From Stereum hirsutum FP-91666 SS1 (Eukaryota > Basidiomycota > Agaricomycetes > Russulales > Stereaceae), in contig NW_006763131.1 of the NCBI RefSeq assembly GCF_000264905.1, forward strand, positions 2,808,708-2,872,707: a DNA stretch of 64,000 nt, read 5' to 3'. Both the position numbers and the translations under genes were made by a program. This document shows positions 22,798-33,801 of this stretch, one piece after another. The notes beneath the pieces are model-generated. The model had not been told where the DNA came from. It searched no databases and saw only the letters and a program-made list of their open reading frames with translations. The number at the start of each line of letters is the position of its first letter. The first letter of the stretch is position 1.

Positions 22798-23094
22798 CTG
22801 ACGAAAACCCCCCCGGAGAATTTTTAAAAAGTGCACCGACCATCCTCTAGATACCCTCCCTGGGGTCCTATATATGAAACAACAAGCCGCCAAACCCCCG
22901 AATCCGTGTTCCATTAAGCAAAGGGTTCCGCGGCACAAGGCTTGCCATGAAGTGGCTACCGCCACCATACTAGCTACCAGCGTGGCGGAAGGGCGGCCCT
23001 CAGGGTCCGGCATGCTTGCATAAGCACACTCAACACCAGTCGCGTTCTGTCTGCTCTCTTCCGTCACTCTCGTACTCCCTCACTCGTCGCAGCC

Positions 23095-26000
23095 ATGGCG
23101 TCTGACGATCTCTATAATCTCGAACTTCTTTCTCTTGTCTCCAAAATTACACAGGAGATCAACAATCACACAGGCTTAAGCGACAAGACTCTTGCCGAGT
23201 TTGTCATCTCCCTCCATGACCAGTGCAAAACACTCCCAGAGTTCAAGCAAAAGCTCAAGGATGTTGGTGCCGACTTCCCCGAATCCTTCATCGAGAACAT
23301 GGACCGACTCATTTTGAGCATGCACCCGAAGCACAAGAAGAAGACGGCCAAGTCGAAGGGGAAGAAGGGGAAGGGCAATGGGGCTGTGGATGAACAGGAC
23401 AAGCAGAAACGTCTGTTCCCGGGGCTTGCACTTGCGGACCAGGACTGGCAACCTAGTATCTCGAAGGATGCTTTGATGAAGGAGGTCGACGATATGATGT
23501 CACAATTCGAGTCTACTTCGAAGAAGTCTCGACCAAGACCCATCGACGACGAACCATCTCCCAAACGACAACGACGCTCCCCATCACCTCGACGCCGTAG
23601 CCCCAGTCCTCCGAGGGGTCGCTCATATGATAGGAGAGACGACCGAGGGGGCCATAGTAGGGGCGCAGTAGACGAGAGAGCCGTGCTTTACAAGGTTTAT
23701 GACGGCAAAGTGTCGGGTATGAAGGATTTTGGTGCATTCGTAACGTTGGAAGGTGTTGCTGGAAGAGCAGAAGGTACGTCGACTACGTTTTATAGGCACA
23801 GAATGCCTTTAATTGATCTTATTAGGTATGGTTCATGTCACGAACATCCAGGCTGGTGCTCGTATCAATTCTCCATCCGACCTCCTCAGTCGTGGTCAAC
23901 CTGTCAAGGTCAAAGTGATGAGCGTCGCCGGCAATCGTATCGGGCTCTCCATGAAGGACGTTGACCAGGCCACCGGTCGCGATCTTACACCTCATCTTCG
24001 TATCAAATCTGAAGCCGAACTTATCGAGGAGGAAAGGGAAGCGGCACGCAGGGCATCTTCCGGAGCGAACGCTGTTCCTCTAAATATCAAAGACGAGCCT
24101 GTCCGATCTGCGAAACGCCTCACGTCACCCGAACGATGGGAGATCAAGCAACTCATTTCTTCGGGAATTATCGACGCTTCGGAGTACCCCGACCTGGATG
24201 AGGACTTCGCGAATCCGATGGTTCGTGCGGAAGTTGAAGAGGAATTGGATGTCGAGATTCGTGAGGACGAACCAGCTTTCCTTCGCGGACAAACCAAGCG
24301 CACGCTCGACCTCAGCCCCGTCAAGATCGTCAAGGCGCCCGACGGTTCACTCAATCGCGCTGCTCTCGCTGGCGCCTCATTGGCGAAGGAACGCCGTGAG
24401 CTGCGACAGCAAGAGGCCAATGAACTCGCTGATTCGGAAGCCCGTGATTTCAACGCCCCGTGGTTGGACCCTATGTCGAAGGAGTCGGACAAGGTCTTTG
24501 CCCAGGACCTTCGTGGCACGCTTCGGGACGAGAAAGCTAGTCAGAATCAAGGATGGAGGGACAAGACTTTCAACAAAGCGACGACTTTCGGAGAGATTAC
24601 GAGTCTAAGCATTCAAGATCAGAGGAAATCGTTGCCTATCTATAAGCTACGAGATGCTCTGTTGCAAGCCGTTAACGACGTGAGTACAAGTACTCCGACT
24701 ATTGCTCAAAAGTAGTTGCTGATATGCTCTACAGCATCCTGTCCTCATCGTTGTTGGTGACACCGGGTCAGGGAAGACCACCCAAATGACGCAATATCTA
24801 GCGGAGGCGGGCTACGCCGACAAGGGCAAGATTGGTTGCACCCAGCCTCGTCGTGTCGCCGCCATGTCCGTCGCAAAACGTGTCGCCGAAGAGGTCGGGT
24901 GTCGTTTGGGTCAAGAAGTCGGGTACACCATTCGTTTTGAGGACTGCACCAGCCCTGAGACCCGTATCAAGTACATGACGGACGGTATGCTTCAGCGAGA
25001 GTGTCTCATCGACCCCGATTTAAGCAACTATTCCATCATCATGTTGGATGAGGCTCACGAACGGACAATTTCTACGGACGTGCTCTTCGGTCTTTTAAAA
25101 AGTATGTCCATCCGGATCTTTCTCCCAGCATTGACTAAAACTTGATTCCCTATTCTCTAGAGGCAATCAAACGACGTCCCGACCTCAAGCTGATCGTAAC
25201 TTCTGCCACCCTGGATGCCGAAAAATTCTCCAAGTACTTCTTTGGATGTCCCATCTTCACAATCCCCGGTCGAACCTTCCCCGTCGAAATTCTTTACACG
25301 AAGGAACCCGAATCCGACTACATGGACGCCTCTCTCATCACGGTCATGCAAATCCACTTGTCTGAGCCTCGAGGCGACATTCTTCTCTTCCTCACCGGTC
25401 AAGAAGAGATCGATACAGCGTGCGAGATCCTATACGAACGCATGAAGGCGTTGGGCCCGAAAGTCCCGGAGCTGCTCATCCTCCCTATCTACTCTGCTCT
25501 GCCTTCTGAAGTCCAGTCCAGGGTCTTTGAACCGACACCCCCTGGCGCGCGTAAAGTCGTCATCGCCACGAACGTCGCCGAAACCAGTCTTACCATCCCT
25601 GGCATTTACTACGTTATCGACCCCGGATTTTCCAAACAAAACGCGTACGATCCACGCCTTGGTATGGACTCGCTCGTCGTCATGCCCATCTCTCAGGCAC
25701 AAGCACGTCAACGCTCAGGGCGCGCAGGACGTACCGGACCAGGCAAATGCTACCGGCTTTATACCGAGGCAGCTTACCGGAACGAGATGTTACCCAATTC
25801 CATTCCCGATATCCAGCGGACGAACTTGTCACACACTATTCTTATGCTCAAAGCTATGGGTATCAACGACCTTCTCAGCTTCGACTTCATGGACCCTCCT
25901 CCGGCGCAAACCATGCTTACCGCCCTCGAGTCGCTATACGCCCTTTCAGCTCTCGACGATGAGGGTCTTCTTACGCGTCTAGGCCGTAAGATGGCAGATT

Positions 26001-26850
26001 TCCCTATGGAGCCTCCTCTGGCTAAGATGCTCATCGCATCGGTTGAATTGGGGTGCTCCGAGGAGATTCTGTCCATTGTAGCCATGCTTTCCGTCCAGAG
26101 CGTCTTCTATCGTCCCAAGGAGAAACAAGGGCAGGCGGACTCAAAAAAGGCCAAGTTCCATCAGCCTGAGGGAGACCATTTGACTCTGTTAACGGTGTAC
26201 AACGGGTGGAAAGGTGCGAACTACTCCAACCCGTGGTGTTACGAGAACTTCATACAAGCGAGGAGCATGAGGCGAGCTCAGGATGTCAGAAAGCAGCTTT
26301 TGGGAATCATGGACCGGTATGTTTTCGCTCCCATCTTACTGTAGGCTACCCTCGCTGATGACACGAACAGATACAAGCACGATATCCTATCGGCTGGCAA
26401 GGACTATAACCGTGTGCGACGTGCGATATGCTCAGGTTTCTTCCGAAATGCCGCGAAGAAAGATCCACAGGAGGGATACAAGACCCTCGTTGAAGGGACT
26501 CCGGTCTACATTCACCCGTCCTCAGCCCTGTTCAATCGTAATCCCGAGTGGTGCATCTACCACGAATTGATTCTCACCACTCGAGAGTACTGCCACAACG
26601 TTACGGCCATCGAACCGAAGTGGCTTGTGGACGTCGCCCCTCAATTCTTCAAGGTTGCGGATGCGAATAAGATCAGTAAGCGGAAGAAGCAGGAGAAGAT
26701 TGAGCCTTTGTACAACAAGGTATGTTACTTCCTTTCTGTTCCCCTTCAACCCACCATACTGACGATTCGCCGATGCAGTACGAGAAGCCAGATGAGTGGC
26801 GTCTGTCGAAGGTCAAGCGCAATGCCAGGTCCAGTCAGACCTTTGGTTGA
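23095..26850 (+). CDS. PRP22: Pre-mRNA splicing DEAH-box helicase PRP22 (DHX8)
   Basis: An ATPase that releases mature mRNA from the spliceosome after the second splicing step, in the nucleus. About 1,150 residues in six exons. The N-terminus ([20 protein letters not shown]) has the conserved helical region, then a basic Arg/Ser-rich stretch ([20 protein letters not shown]), an S1 RNA-binding domain ([20 protein letters not shown] to [13 protein letters not shown]) and the DEAH core: [17 protein letters not shown] (I), [19 protein letters not shown] (Ia), [13 protein letters not shown] (II, DEAH), [15 protein letters not shown] (III), [24 protein letters not shown] (V) and [15 protein letters not shown] (VI). 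HA2 and OB-fold regions follow ([19 protein letters not shown]), ending [12 protein letters not shown]. The S1 domain separates it from PRP2, PRP16 and PRP43. Every catalytic motif is intact. Confidence 0.96.
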
Positions 26851-27269
26851 TTTTCTTTCGCTATGTGTGTTTTGTCTATTGTTGCGGATATCATATTGTA
26901 ATACCAGTTGCGCCTTACATCTCGTGAATTCTGAAATTTGCTGTTGTGGCGAGTGAATGTTAGTGTAGCCCATGCGAAGCGTCGGTGCTAATATGTTACG
27001 AGTAAGTACACGAGAAGATACGGGGAATAGATTATTAAACGGCAGTAATCGACGACAAGACAAAGAAATCAGTTTTGATGATCCAGTTACTTCAAGTACT
27101 TATAGAAAGGGGATCGTCAGTAATTACTGATCCCCCTTCTCTGGAACAGACAACGCGTCGCGGGTATCGGAGTTCCAATTCACTTCTTGCACCTCCAGTC
27201 AACACTCCTGACGGTCTGACTACTTCGTTATCTGCCGTTGGTTTCCCTTACCCCAGGTTTATCTTTGAG
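26851..27269. other. Intergenic region between PRP22 and the coiled-coil gene
   Basis: 419 bp. An open frame from ATG 27075 continues into the downstream gene, so the true start could be upstream of 27270; a TTACCCCAG acceptor-like word just before 27257 makes either model possible. Nothing else seen. Confidence 0.4.
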
Positions 27270-29373
27270 ATGGAGCCTTACCCTCAAAAGTATTTGTCCG
27301 ACCACAGTACTAGTCAAAAATTGCTTGTCAGACTCGGTGGCCCTGCCCTTTCCTGTTCTGATGTTCAGGCCATTATGTCCCGCTCTCCCCATGGTGCTGA
27401 GCTCATGGGATGGCTGAACGAGGCGTTAGCATGTGAAGCTGAAGAGGCTGATCCATTGCTCCAGAAATATACTCTTGAAGAAGAAGAGATCAATATGTAA
27501 GTTCATTATTCTATCATTGTTCGTTGGGCCACATGGTGCCTAAATCGCGTTATTTCGTGGGCAGTTTGAGACGTGCAGAGCGTCATGAATCTTGGTTTCA
27601 AGCAGCACAGCAGAGTTCTGGACACGATCATATTACTTATCTACCACCTTCTAAGCTACAGTAGGTGGTCACTCTGCTTTACACACATATATCGCCTCAT
27701 ACTACTCACTATCACAGCGAGAAGCAGAAGTTGTTGGAAGCAGAGAAAGCCTTATACGAGGAAGAAACAGAAGTACTCAAAATACAGCTATCCCAAGCAA
27801 AGTGAGGTTTAAGTGGATCGACGCAATTAGCAGCGTGTGACGAGGCTGATGACCGTTTAGACTAGCTTCTCGCGAGGCGTCAAAAGCTATCCGATCTTTC
27901 CAGTCCATGATATCAAAAACGGACAAGGATGTCACTGAACTTAAAGGTAGCCTTTCGGAGTTGTCTTTAAAAGTGCGCTTTCTTGTTAGATAGGTCTATC
28001 GACATATGGATGCTCACCGCTAGAGTCAGGCTGATGCCTCCGTGTCTTCAACTCTTCGTTCAACAACACAGGCGTTGCTTCGTTTAGAAGAAATAGGTAC
28101 ATCCATTGCTCACGTACCAGGATGCATGTTCGTTGACAATTTCGTCGTCTTCTTCAGATGATGATGAGCTTTGCTCTCGTTTAGAGGCGCTGTCTGACGT
28201 TCGCTCCGATATCATTTCCGCCAATAACTTCGCTCAACCCATTTTACCGGTCACACCATCCAATCATGAAATCACTAGACTCCAGCGCTCGCTTGAACGT
28301 TTACCTCATCCCGAAGTGTCGGTTGATGCCCTCAGATACGAAGAGTTTGAAAAGATAATGCAGAATATGCATGATCTCTCGAACGGCGACGTAGCCCATG
28401 CCACTGCCTTTCTACATGATATAATTTCAGAAGGCGCTGAGGAAAGTATAGAACTAGATCGACCACGCCCGAAGGAAGAGATAGAGCGTGCTTGGTGGAT
28501 AGACTATCACAGTATGCTTGCGATACAGGAAGAGTCCCTCGATAAGGCCAGTCATCTATTCGACACTAGCTTTCACCCTTCCTGACAACGTTTTAACACA
28601 GAGCATACAAAGATTTACCGACCTCCACGATCCTCATTTGACCTCGCTGCACGAGTATCTGGGCTCCACTCTTGAAATAGTACAGAAAACCGAGGCATAC
28701 GCGAGAGTATTTCAACAGGAAACGCAACACATCCTCAATGACGCGGATGTCTCTAGCAAATCTGAAACAGTTGACAATGCGGCTCCTGGGAATGAGCAGC
28801 TTATCGTGGACGAACTTGTGGAAGTCCTAAAGCAACATCAACGTGAGTGTCAAACACAGCAACCTTACTCCCTCGGAACCTTTCTGACGGAGTGCCCATG
28901 AAGACCTCCGCCCAGAGACAGCCCAGCCACTCGTCCTTCTAAGCGACGCTGACCTCTGCGAGGAGATCAGAGCGTTGCTCGAGAGATCGCATTCTTCCGA
29001 GAGAGTTCAATTTGCCCTGCCCGCTCAGATATCCCAAGCTTCCTCTGCCCTGTACGTCTACTTTTCCTTCTTTCGCTGATCTCACACAAACACCTCATGG
29101 CTGGACAGGCTATCGCAACACCAGCCCTTACTTGACATCCTGTATGCCAACTCACCGCTACCTACGTCTCCCCCCTCCGCCGCTCCGCCCGAACTTCAAG
29201 AACTCGAGACACGCACGCGGTCCAAAATAGACACACTGGACCATGACCTGGGAGATTTGGCAAAAGTTGGTATTTTCGTGATGGCGAATGGACACCCGGG
29301 CTGACACGCATTGACATAGGAAATTGAACTGAGCAGTCGTACTAAGAAGAAACTGGCTGCTTTCGTTCGTTGA
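27270..29373 (+). CDS. Coiled-coil protein, possibly HAUS augmin-like subunit 3
   Basis: About ten exons give roughly 510 residues. The N-terminus (MEPYPQKYLSDHSTSQKLLV) is followed by ALSCSDVQAIMSRSPHG and ELMGWLNEALACEAEEADP, then long coiled-coil stretches (KQKLLEAEKALYEEETEVLK, RLSELSL-like heptads, DDDELCSRLEALSDVRSDII, SLERLPHPEVSVDAL, ERAWWIDYHT joined to FTLPDNVLTQSIQRFTDLHD, STLEIVQKTEAYARVFQQE), ending SSRTKKKLAAFVR-stop. The small N-terminal helical domain with a W-L-x-x-A-L core before coiled coils resembles HAUS3, a subunit of augmin that recruits gamma-tubulin to spindle microtubules. This is a weak resemblance and another spindle or coiled-coil protein is possible. An in-frame upstream ATG at 27075 would add 65 residues. 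Confidence 0.6.
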
Positions 29374-29550
29374 GGCGCGCGTCAACTAATCAGGCGGATG
29401 TATGTTCATTCTTGAGACAACAGACGGATCCAGTTTGCTCCATCCGACCATAATAATATCAATCAGTGTCCAGGACAATATTATCACAAGAATTAATCCA
29501 GTCCAGCCCACGACAGTAAAGTCGCAACCAATAATCAACAGCCACCCGCA

Positions 29551-32052
29551 CTACGACTGCGTCTTGCCCAGCTCTTGCAACACAGTCACGAACCCCTCCG
29601 GATCCCAGATCTCCGTCCCTCCATACGTAATCCTCTTCCCCGTCTTACTTGCCCACTCCTCCAGATTTCCATATTCTACGTACCCTGCTCCACCAACCAT
29701 GAACACAACTCCATCCTGGAACGCCATCCTCCTTCCACGCGTGCCTCCTGGTCCACCGGTCGCACCTGACGGCGGCCCGTAGTTTGTAGGGTTTGAGCGT
29801 GCACCCCGTGGGTCCAAGAAGATGAAGTCATCTGTCTCTTGAAGGGACTGGTTGGAGGCCGCAGAGGAATCCATGAGGGCTTCGGTGAGACGGGTGACGG
29901 TGAATAATTTATTGGTCGGGAGGAAGTTCTTCACGCCCGAGATGAGGTTCTCAAGGCCTCCGTCTTTGAAGCGTTCCGTGAACTGTCGGGGGGAATTCAG
30001 TCTGAGTTACTCGCTGATTTATGGTGCTGTGGAGGGAAAAACAAACCCTGTTGCCCAATGAACTGAAACCTTTGAAGAGCTCGCCACTCTGTACACCACC
30101 GCCCACCACGGGCGTCGCTGTGCCACCAGCAGCACTCGGGACGATCATACGAGAGATTTCCCTCATTCGACGAACGTAACTGAAAGCAGAGACGTCTACG
30201 CCAGCGTTCTTGAGTTCGTTTTCCAGCTCCGTGATATCTTCTTTCGTAATGGCGTTGTCCGGGGAAGAAAGGTAGAACACCAGGACGAGCCGGAGCTTGT
30301 CGGTTGGCGTAGGCTGCCCCTCCGTTTTTGACGACCGGAGGGTTTCAAGCACTGTGGCGACGGTCTATATATCCCTGTCATGAATAACGTATGTAAGCGA
30401 CACTGGTTTGAGATCACAATACCTGTTTATTAATCGCCTCCTCCGTGCTGAACAACTCATCCAACCCTCGCCTCTTGATCTCCTCCAACAAGGCTGTGGC
30501 AATATTCATATGTGTATCCAATGTTGCCTTCCTCGCTGTCAGTTCGGGCAGCTGCGTGATCGCCGTCTTCAAATGCGCCGCATTCGTGGAGAGGTCCAGT
30601 TGAGAAATGTCGTTCACGTCGCTCACCCCTGTCGAGCGCGTGATCTCCGCCGCATCCTGTTTATACCTGTTCAGTTCCGTGTCGATATCCTCTGCGACCT
30701 GAGGGAAAGGATTTGCGGCGTTCTTGGACCAGAAGAAATCTTTGGAGTCTAGGTCGTAGGATTTCTTGGTGGGTTGCGGGACGGTTACGCGGTTGAGCTT
30801 CATTTCGAGGCAGTCGGAGACGAGGGCTTGGTAGGTCCATCCATGTGACATCATGGGTACGAGATCGGTGTTTCTGTCGAGCAAGAGAAGGACTGTGATA
30901 CTATATTAGTATGCAGTTCAATTTAGAACGGATCATACGAGGGCGTACGCGGTCGGGAAAGGTTCGAGAGCCCAGTCGAGTCTTGCGCGAAGAGAGAAGG
31001 CCCATGAGCGCGAGAGGCAGTAAGGATTGCGTCCCTAATATTAGTTTCTAATTTCTTGGCTATCATCTCAGCGGCATTTCCCTTCGGTGCACGGATAATG
31101 GGGACCTGGCCTTCGTTGGTATACGTGTCAGTTACTGTTCGAAGGCGCTTGAGATACGGCCACGTACCCATAGTGGCCACGACACTAAATAGTCCCCGTG
31201 CTATCCGCTCAATTTCAGCCTCTATTTCTTGTTCCGATGACGATGGCGAGTTGAGGATTTGGTATGACGAGAGTGGTTGAGAAGGCATAAGTTGGTCTGT
31301 AGGTGGTGCAGGCGGTGGTAGGAGTGAAAATAGAGATGCAGATGGAGCAATAAATGACAGATATTGGTCCACAATCTGAACGCGGATACGTTATCAGAAC
31401 CAATACACATAGAGGATAACGAGCATGACCTGAACATACCTCTTGTATCAGTTCTCCGGTATTGTCTCTCGCCACAGAGGCTGCAAGCTCTTCCAGAAGC
31501 GACCTGCTGAGTGGTTCCGAGAAGTTGACATGATAAGACTCGTACAGAGCCTTGTCGAGGTCTTCAGCTATCCGGCGTATGTTGGGGAGGGTAGGTGAAA
31601 CGAAGTACACTGCAGGAACATCTGGTAATGGTGGCCGAGATGAATGAAGTTGCCTATTCCATTCACAATACACCATGTAAGTTGTGTACCCACCCAAGTT
31701 ATCAATATGCAGACGTACACGTGAAGAGTTACACCGATATCCCTCAGGTCCTGTACGCGTAGGACTGTGGCGAGCACGTCTTTCGTCTGCTGATCCAACA
31801 CGAGAACCTTCCACACTGGTGGCCCTGAAGGCGTAGAGAGTTTCAATGAGGATGCGCCTTTAGATGCGCCTGGTGAGGTTGGACTCGTTGGGTCGATGGG
31901 TTGGTTGAGGTTGAGCAAGGCCAAGAGCGCGTTGGTCTGTGATTGCTGGAGCGTATGCGGTGCGCTGACCTTGAGGTTATATCGTCTATAAGTTTGTCAG
32001 GGGACAGCAAAGTACGAATACAACCTACATGTTTTAGGGCACTACTGGCCAT
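29551..32052 (-). CDS. SLY1: Sec1/Munc18 family protein SLY1
   Basis: An SM protein that binds the syntaxin Sed5 and proofreads SNARE assembly for ER-Golgi transport; about 700 residues, several introns. The N-terminus is MASSALKH, joined over an intron to [20 protein letters not shown]. Domain 1 follows ([34 protein letters not shown]), then [20 protein letters not shown] and [20 protein letters not shown]. The middle and C-terminal parts contain [20 protein letters not shown] and [15 protein letters not shown], both hallmarks of SM proteins, and [20 protein letters not shown] near the end (stop at 29551). The RDIGVTLH pattern, MMSHGWTYQ and the GGxxYxEY ending fit SLY1 better than VPS45 or SEC1. 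Confidence 0.92.
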
Positions 32053-32776
32053 ATTATGTTTATGGTATCAATATCGTGGAAGGGAGGAGTGGTTGACCGT
32101 CTGAAATGTACGCAACCGGCGCCAACACGAAGGCGCGTCTTGAGCGCGCTTCCACGCGAGCACTTGTCGCCACACGGTCTCCTCTGTCCCTCGTCATTAT
32201 CAATTCCTTGTCAAGGCCGCAACCATGAATTCATGCATGTATCGGCCGCACATAAAATTCAATGTCTTCTACATGACACTCGAGCATAATTCAGACCTGT
32301 ATATAGTTACGTCAAACCAATATACCCGCATATTTACTTTCACTCGAAGGTCTCCCTATATTACTGTCCACTCACGCGAAGTTGTCAACCGAGGCTAGCT
32401 TTCAATGTGAAGACTAGCGCTATTGGCTTTTACTATTACAAGCCTAGCCAATCAGAATGCGTTTCCATGCTTTCTCCCATCTAACTTCGCTGACCTCCAG
32501 GTTGTCCCCGTGCGCATCCCGAACCCGGAAGGTATACACGAATCACGATCCCTCACGACGAGACTGATGGACCGTAGTTGGATGTGATCTCCCTGGCTAG
32601 ACAATAGATAAAGGACATTGAATAGCCTCGTTGCCTTAGGCCTACCTCTCCTCTTCACCCATTACCTCATTCTCGGCTAGCAAGTCCAACTTGCCTTCTC
32701 GTCGTCACAGGTGCGCACGCACAGTCTTGGTCTTCAAAATGTTAGCTAATAATATTTGTGTCTATTCTTTCTAGCC
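32053..32776. promoter_or_regulatory. Divergent promoter region of SLY1 and the small MGC protein gene
   Basis: About 720 bp without a supported gene. It must hold the SLY1 promoter (minus) and the 5' leader of the MGC gene (plus). A pyrimidine-rich stretch with an acceptor word (TTTCTTTCTAG type, about 32764-32774) lies directly before the ATG at 32777 and suggests an intron in the 5' leader. Confidence 0.45.
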
Positions 32777-32989
32777 ATGGGTTGCATACCGAGTAAACAG
32801 TCTGTTCTGGAAGGCGTTTCGTCACATAAGAACAAGCCAGCCAAACGATCAAAGAAACTGCGTCCACCATCGCCGATTATCGAGGCAGAACAAGCACCAT
32901 GGGTGAAGGGGCATGCGGTGTACTCATTCAATGAGCATAAAGTCTTGGTTCCGAAACCAGAGCCAATGGGGTGTGAGAAAGGCTCGTAG
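32777..32989 (+). CDS. Small MGC-type putative lipid-anchored protein
   Basis: A 70-residue protein starting MGCIPSKQSVLEG. Gly2 followed by Cys3 and a small residue at position 6 (Ser) with Lys7 is a classic N-myristoylation signal plus palmitoylation site, as in G-alpha subunits and calpain- or Src-type anchors. The following residues are basic (HKNKPAKRSKKLRPPSP), which favours binding to the inner face of the plasma membrane. The C-terminal part (QAPWVKGHAVYSFNEHKVLV) has no known domain. A longer in-frame ATG at 32756 exists, but it is separated from MGC by an apparent 3' splice site, so 32777 is preferred. The short size and clean start context support a real gene; function unknown. An uncharacterised adaptor or signalling peptide is only inference. 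Confidence 0.55.
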   Translation: MGCIPSKQSVLEGVSSHKNKPAKRSKKLRPPSPIIEAEQAPWVKGHAVYSFNEHKVLVPKPEPMGCEKGS

Positions 32990-33801
32990 CGCGTCGACGG
33001 TTGGTGAGTCCTCTTCCTTATTTCCTGCCTTGCCCTTGTTGAAACGTGATTTTCCTTTTGCTTGTAGTCAGTGTTCTGCTTTGTAGTCCGTGAACACAGT
33101 CGGCCTCGCCAGGAACTTACTCGATCGTTCGCTCCGCTCCATTTTGTCTGTCATCCAGTCTCTACTCTCGACACGCCCATCCACTCGTTATTTTCCGTAC
33201 CTGTACAAGCACGCTCTCTCCGCTTCTGTGTATGTACTTATTATTTATAGGGACAGGAGCAGTCTGACCCTGTTGGCCATTTATCGGCTTGTGAGATGTG
33301 ACGAGCTTCCAAACCGTGTGGAACGAACAACACGATCCTGGGGCGGCGGGATACTTTCGAGTCACAGCCACTCAAATGCCTCCGGCGAACCACTCTAGAT
33401 GCTACTGCGTCCTTTGGTTCAACTTTGGGTTGTCACGATGCCACCGGCTGCGGTAGGATGGCTGTAGGAATGCGCAGGACCTGCTTCGCAGTTAGAATTC
33501 AACGCAACGGTGCCCGTGATACCCGCCCAGCGCCCCAACCATCCAAGAAATGCTGTTGCTTATTTAGGCCATGATGTGACTTGACATGAAAGAGTCGAAC
33601 CTCGAGAAATGATTCTTGGGTATTGCGAAGGAAATTGGGAGGTGGGGGATGTGGTCGTAAAAATGTTCATGTGTAGACCGTTGTGTCAAGATAGGAAGAC
33701 GAGTAGCGTAGCGAGATACAAGACCTTGATGAAAGGTATATGAAAGGTGTGTAGGAACTTTGAAAATTGAGTGAGCAAGGAGATCGTCCCGACGTCGTGA
33801 C
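32990..33801. other. Intergenic region, no gene supported
   Basis: About 0.8 kb between the MGC gene and the stop of the next minus-strand gene. A plus-strand 102-codon frame (33090-33398) could be part of the MGC gene 3' UTR; no domain is seen. Minus-strand frames near 33564-34046 overlap the last exon of the next gene out of phase. Confidence 0.45.

Larger units (their letters stand above)
22381..22967. mobile_element. MITE-like element with perfect 22-bp terminal inverted repeats and TA duplication
   Basis: Bases 22381-22402 begin TGGTGGCGGTAGCC and are repeated exactly, as reverse complement, at 22946-22967. Both ends are flanked by TA (22379-22380 and 22968-22969), as expected of a target-site duplication from Tc1/mariner-type or related transposition. 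The inside has no credible transposase frame (longest about 100 codons, no domain), so it is non-autonomous. Identity of all 22 bases in both ends suggests a fairly recent insertion. The pair was found by direct reading; no copy-number evidence is available in this window. Confidence 0.8.
22320..23094. promoter_or_regulatory. Divergent promoter shared by the two DExH helicase genes
   Basis: The 775 bp between the ATG of the DHX57-like gene (minus) and the ATG of PRP22 (plus) must hold both promoters. A MITE-like element occupies 587 bp of it, leaving about 60 bp on the left and 127 bp on the right. A TATATAT word at about 22869-22875 lies 220 bp before the PRP22 ATG. Two CACGTG E-boxes lie at 22729-22734 and 22769-22774. 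Confidence 0.7.

Noticed and set aside
22381..22967. Retrotransposon LTR or gene inside the inverted-repeat element
   Set aside because: Ends are inverted, not direct, repeats; no reverse transcriptase, integrase or transposase frame is inside.
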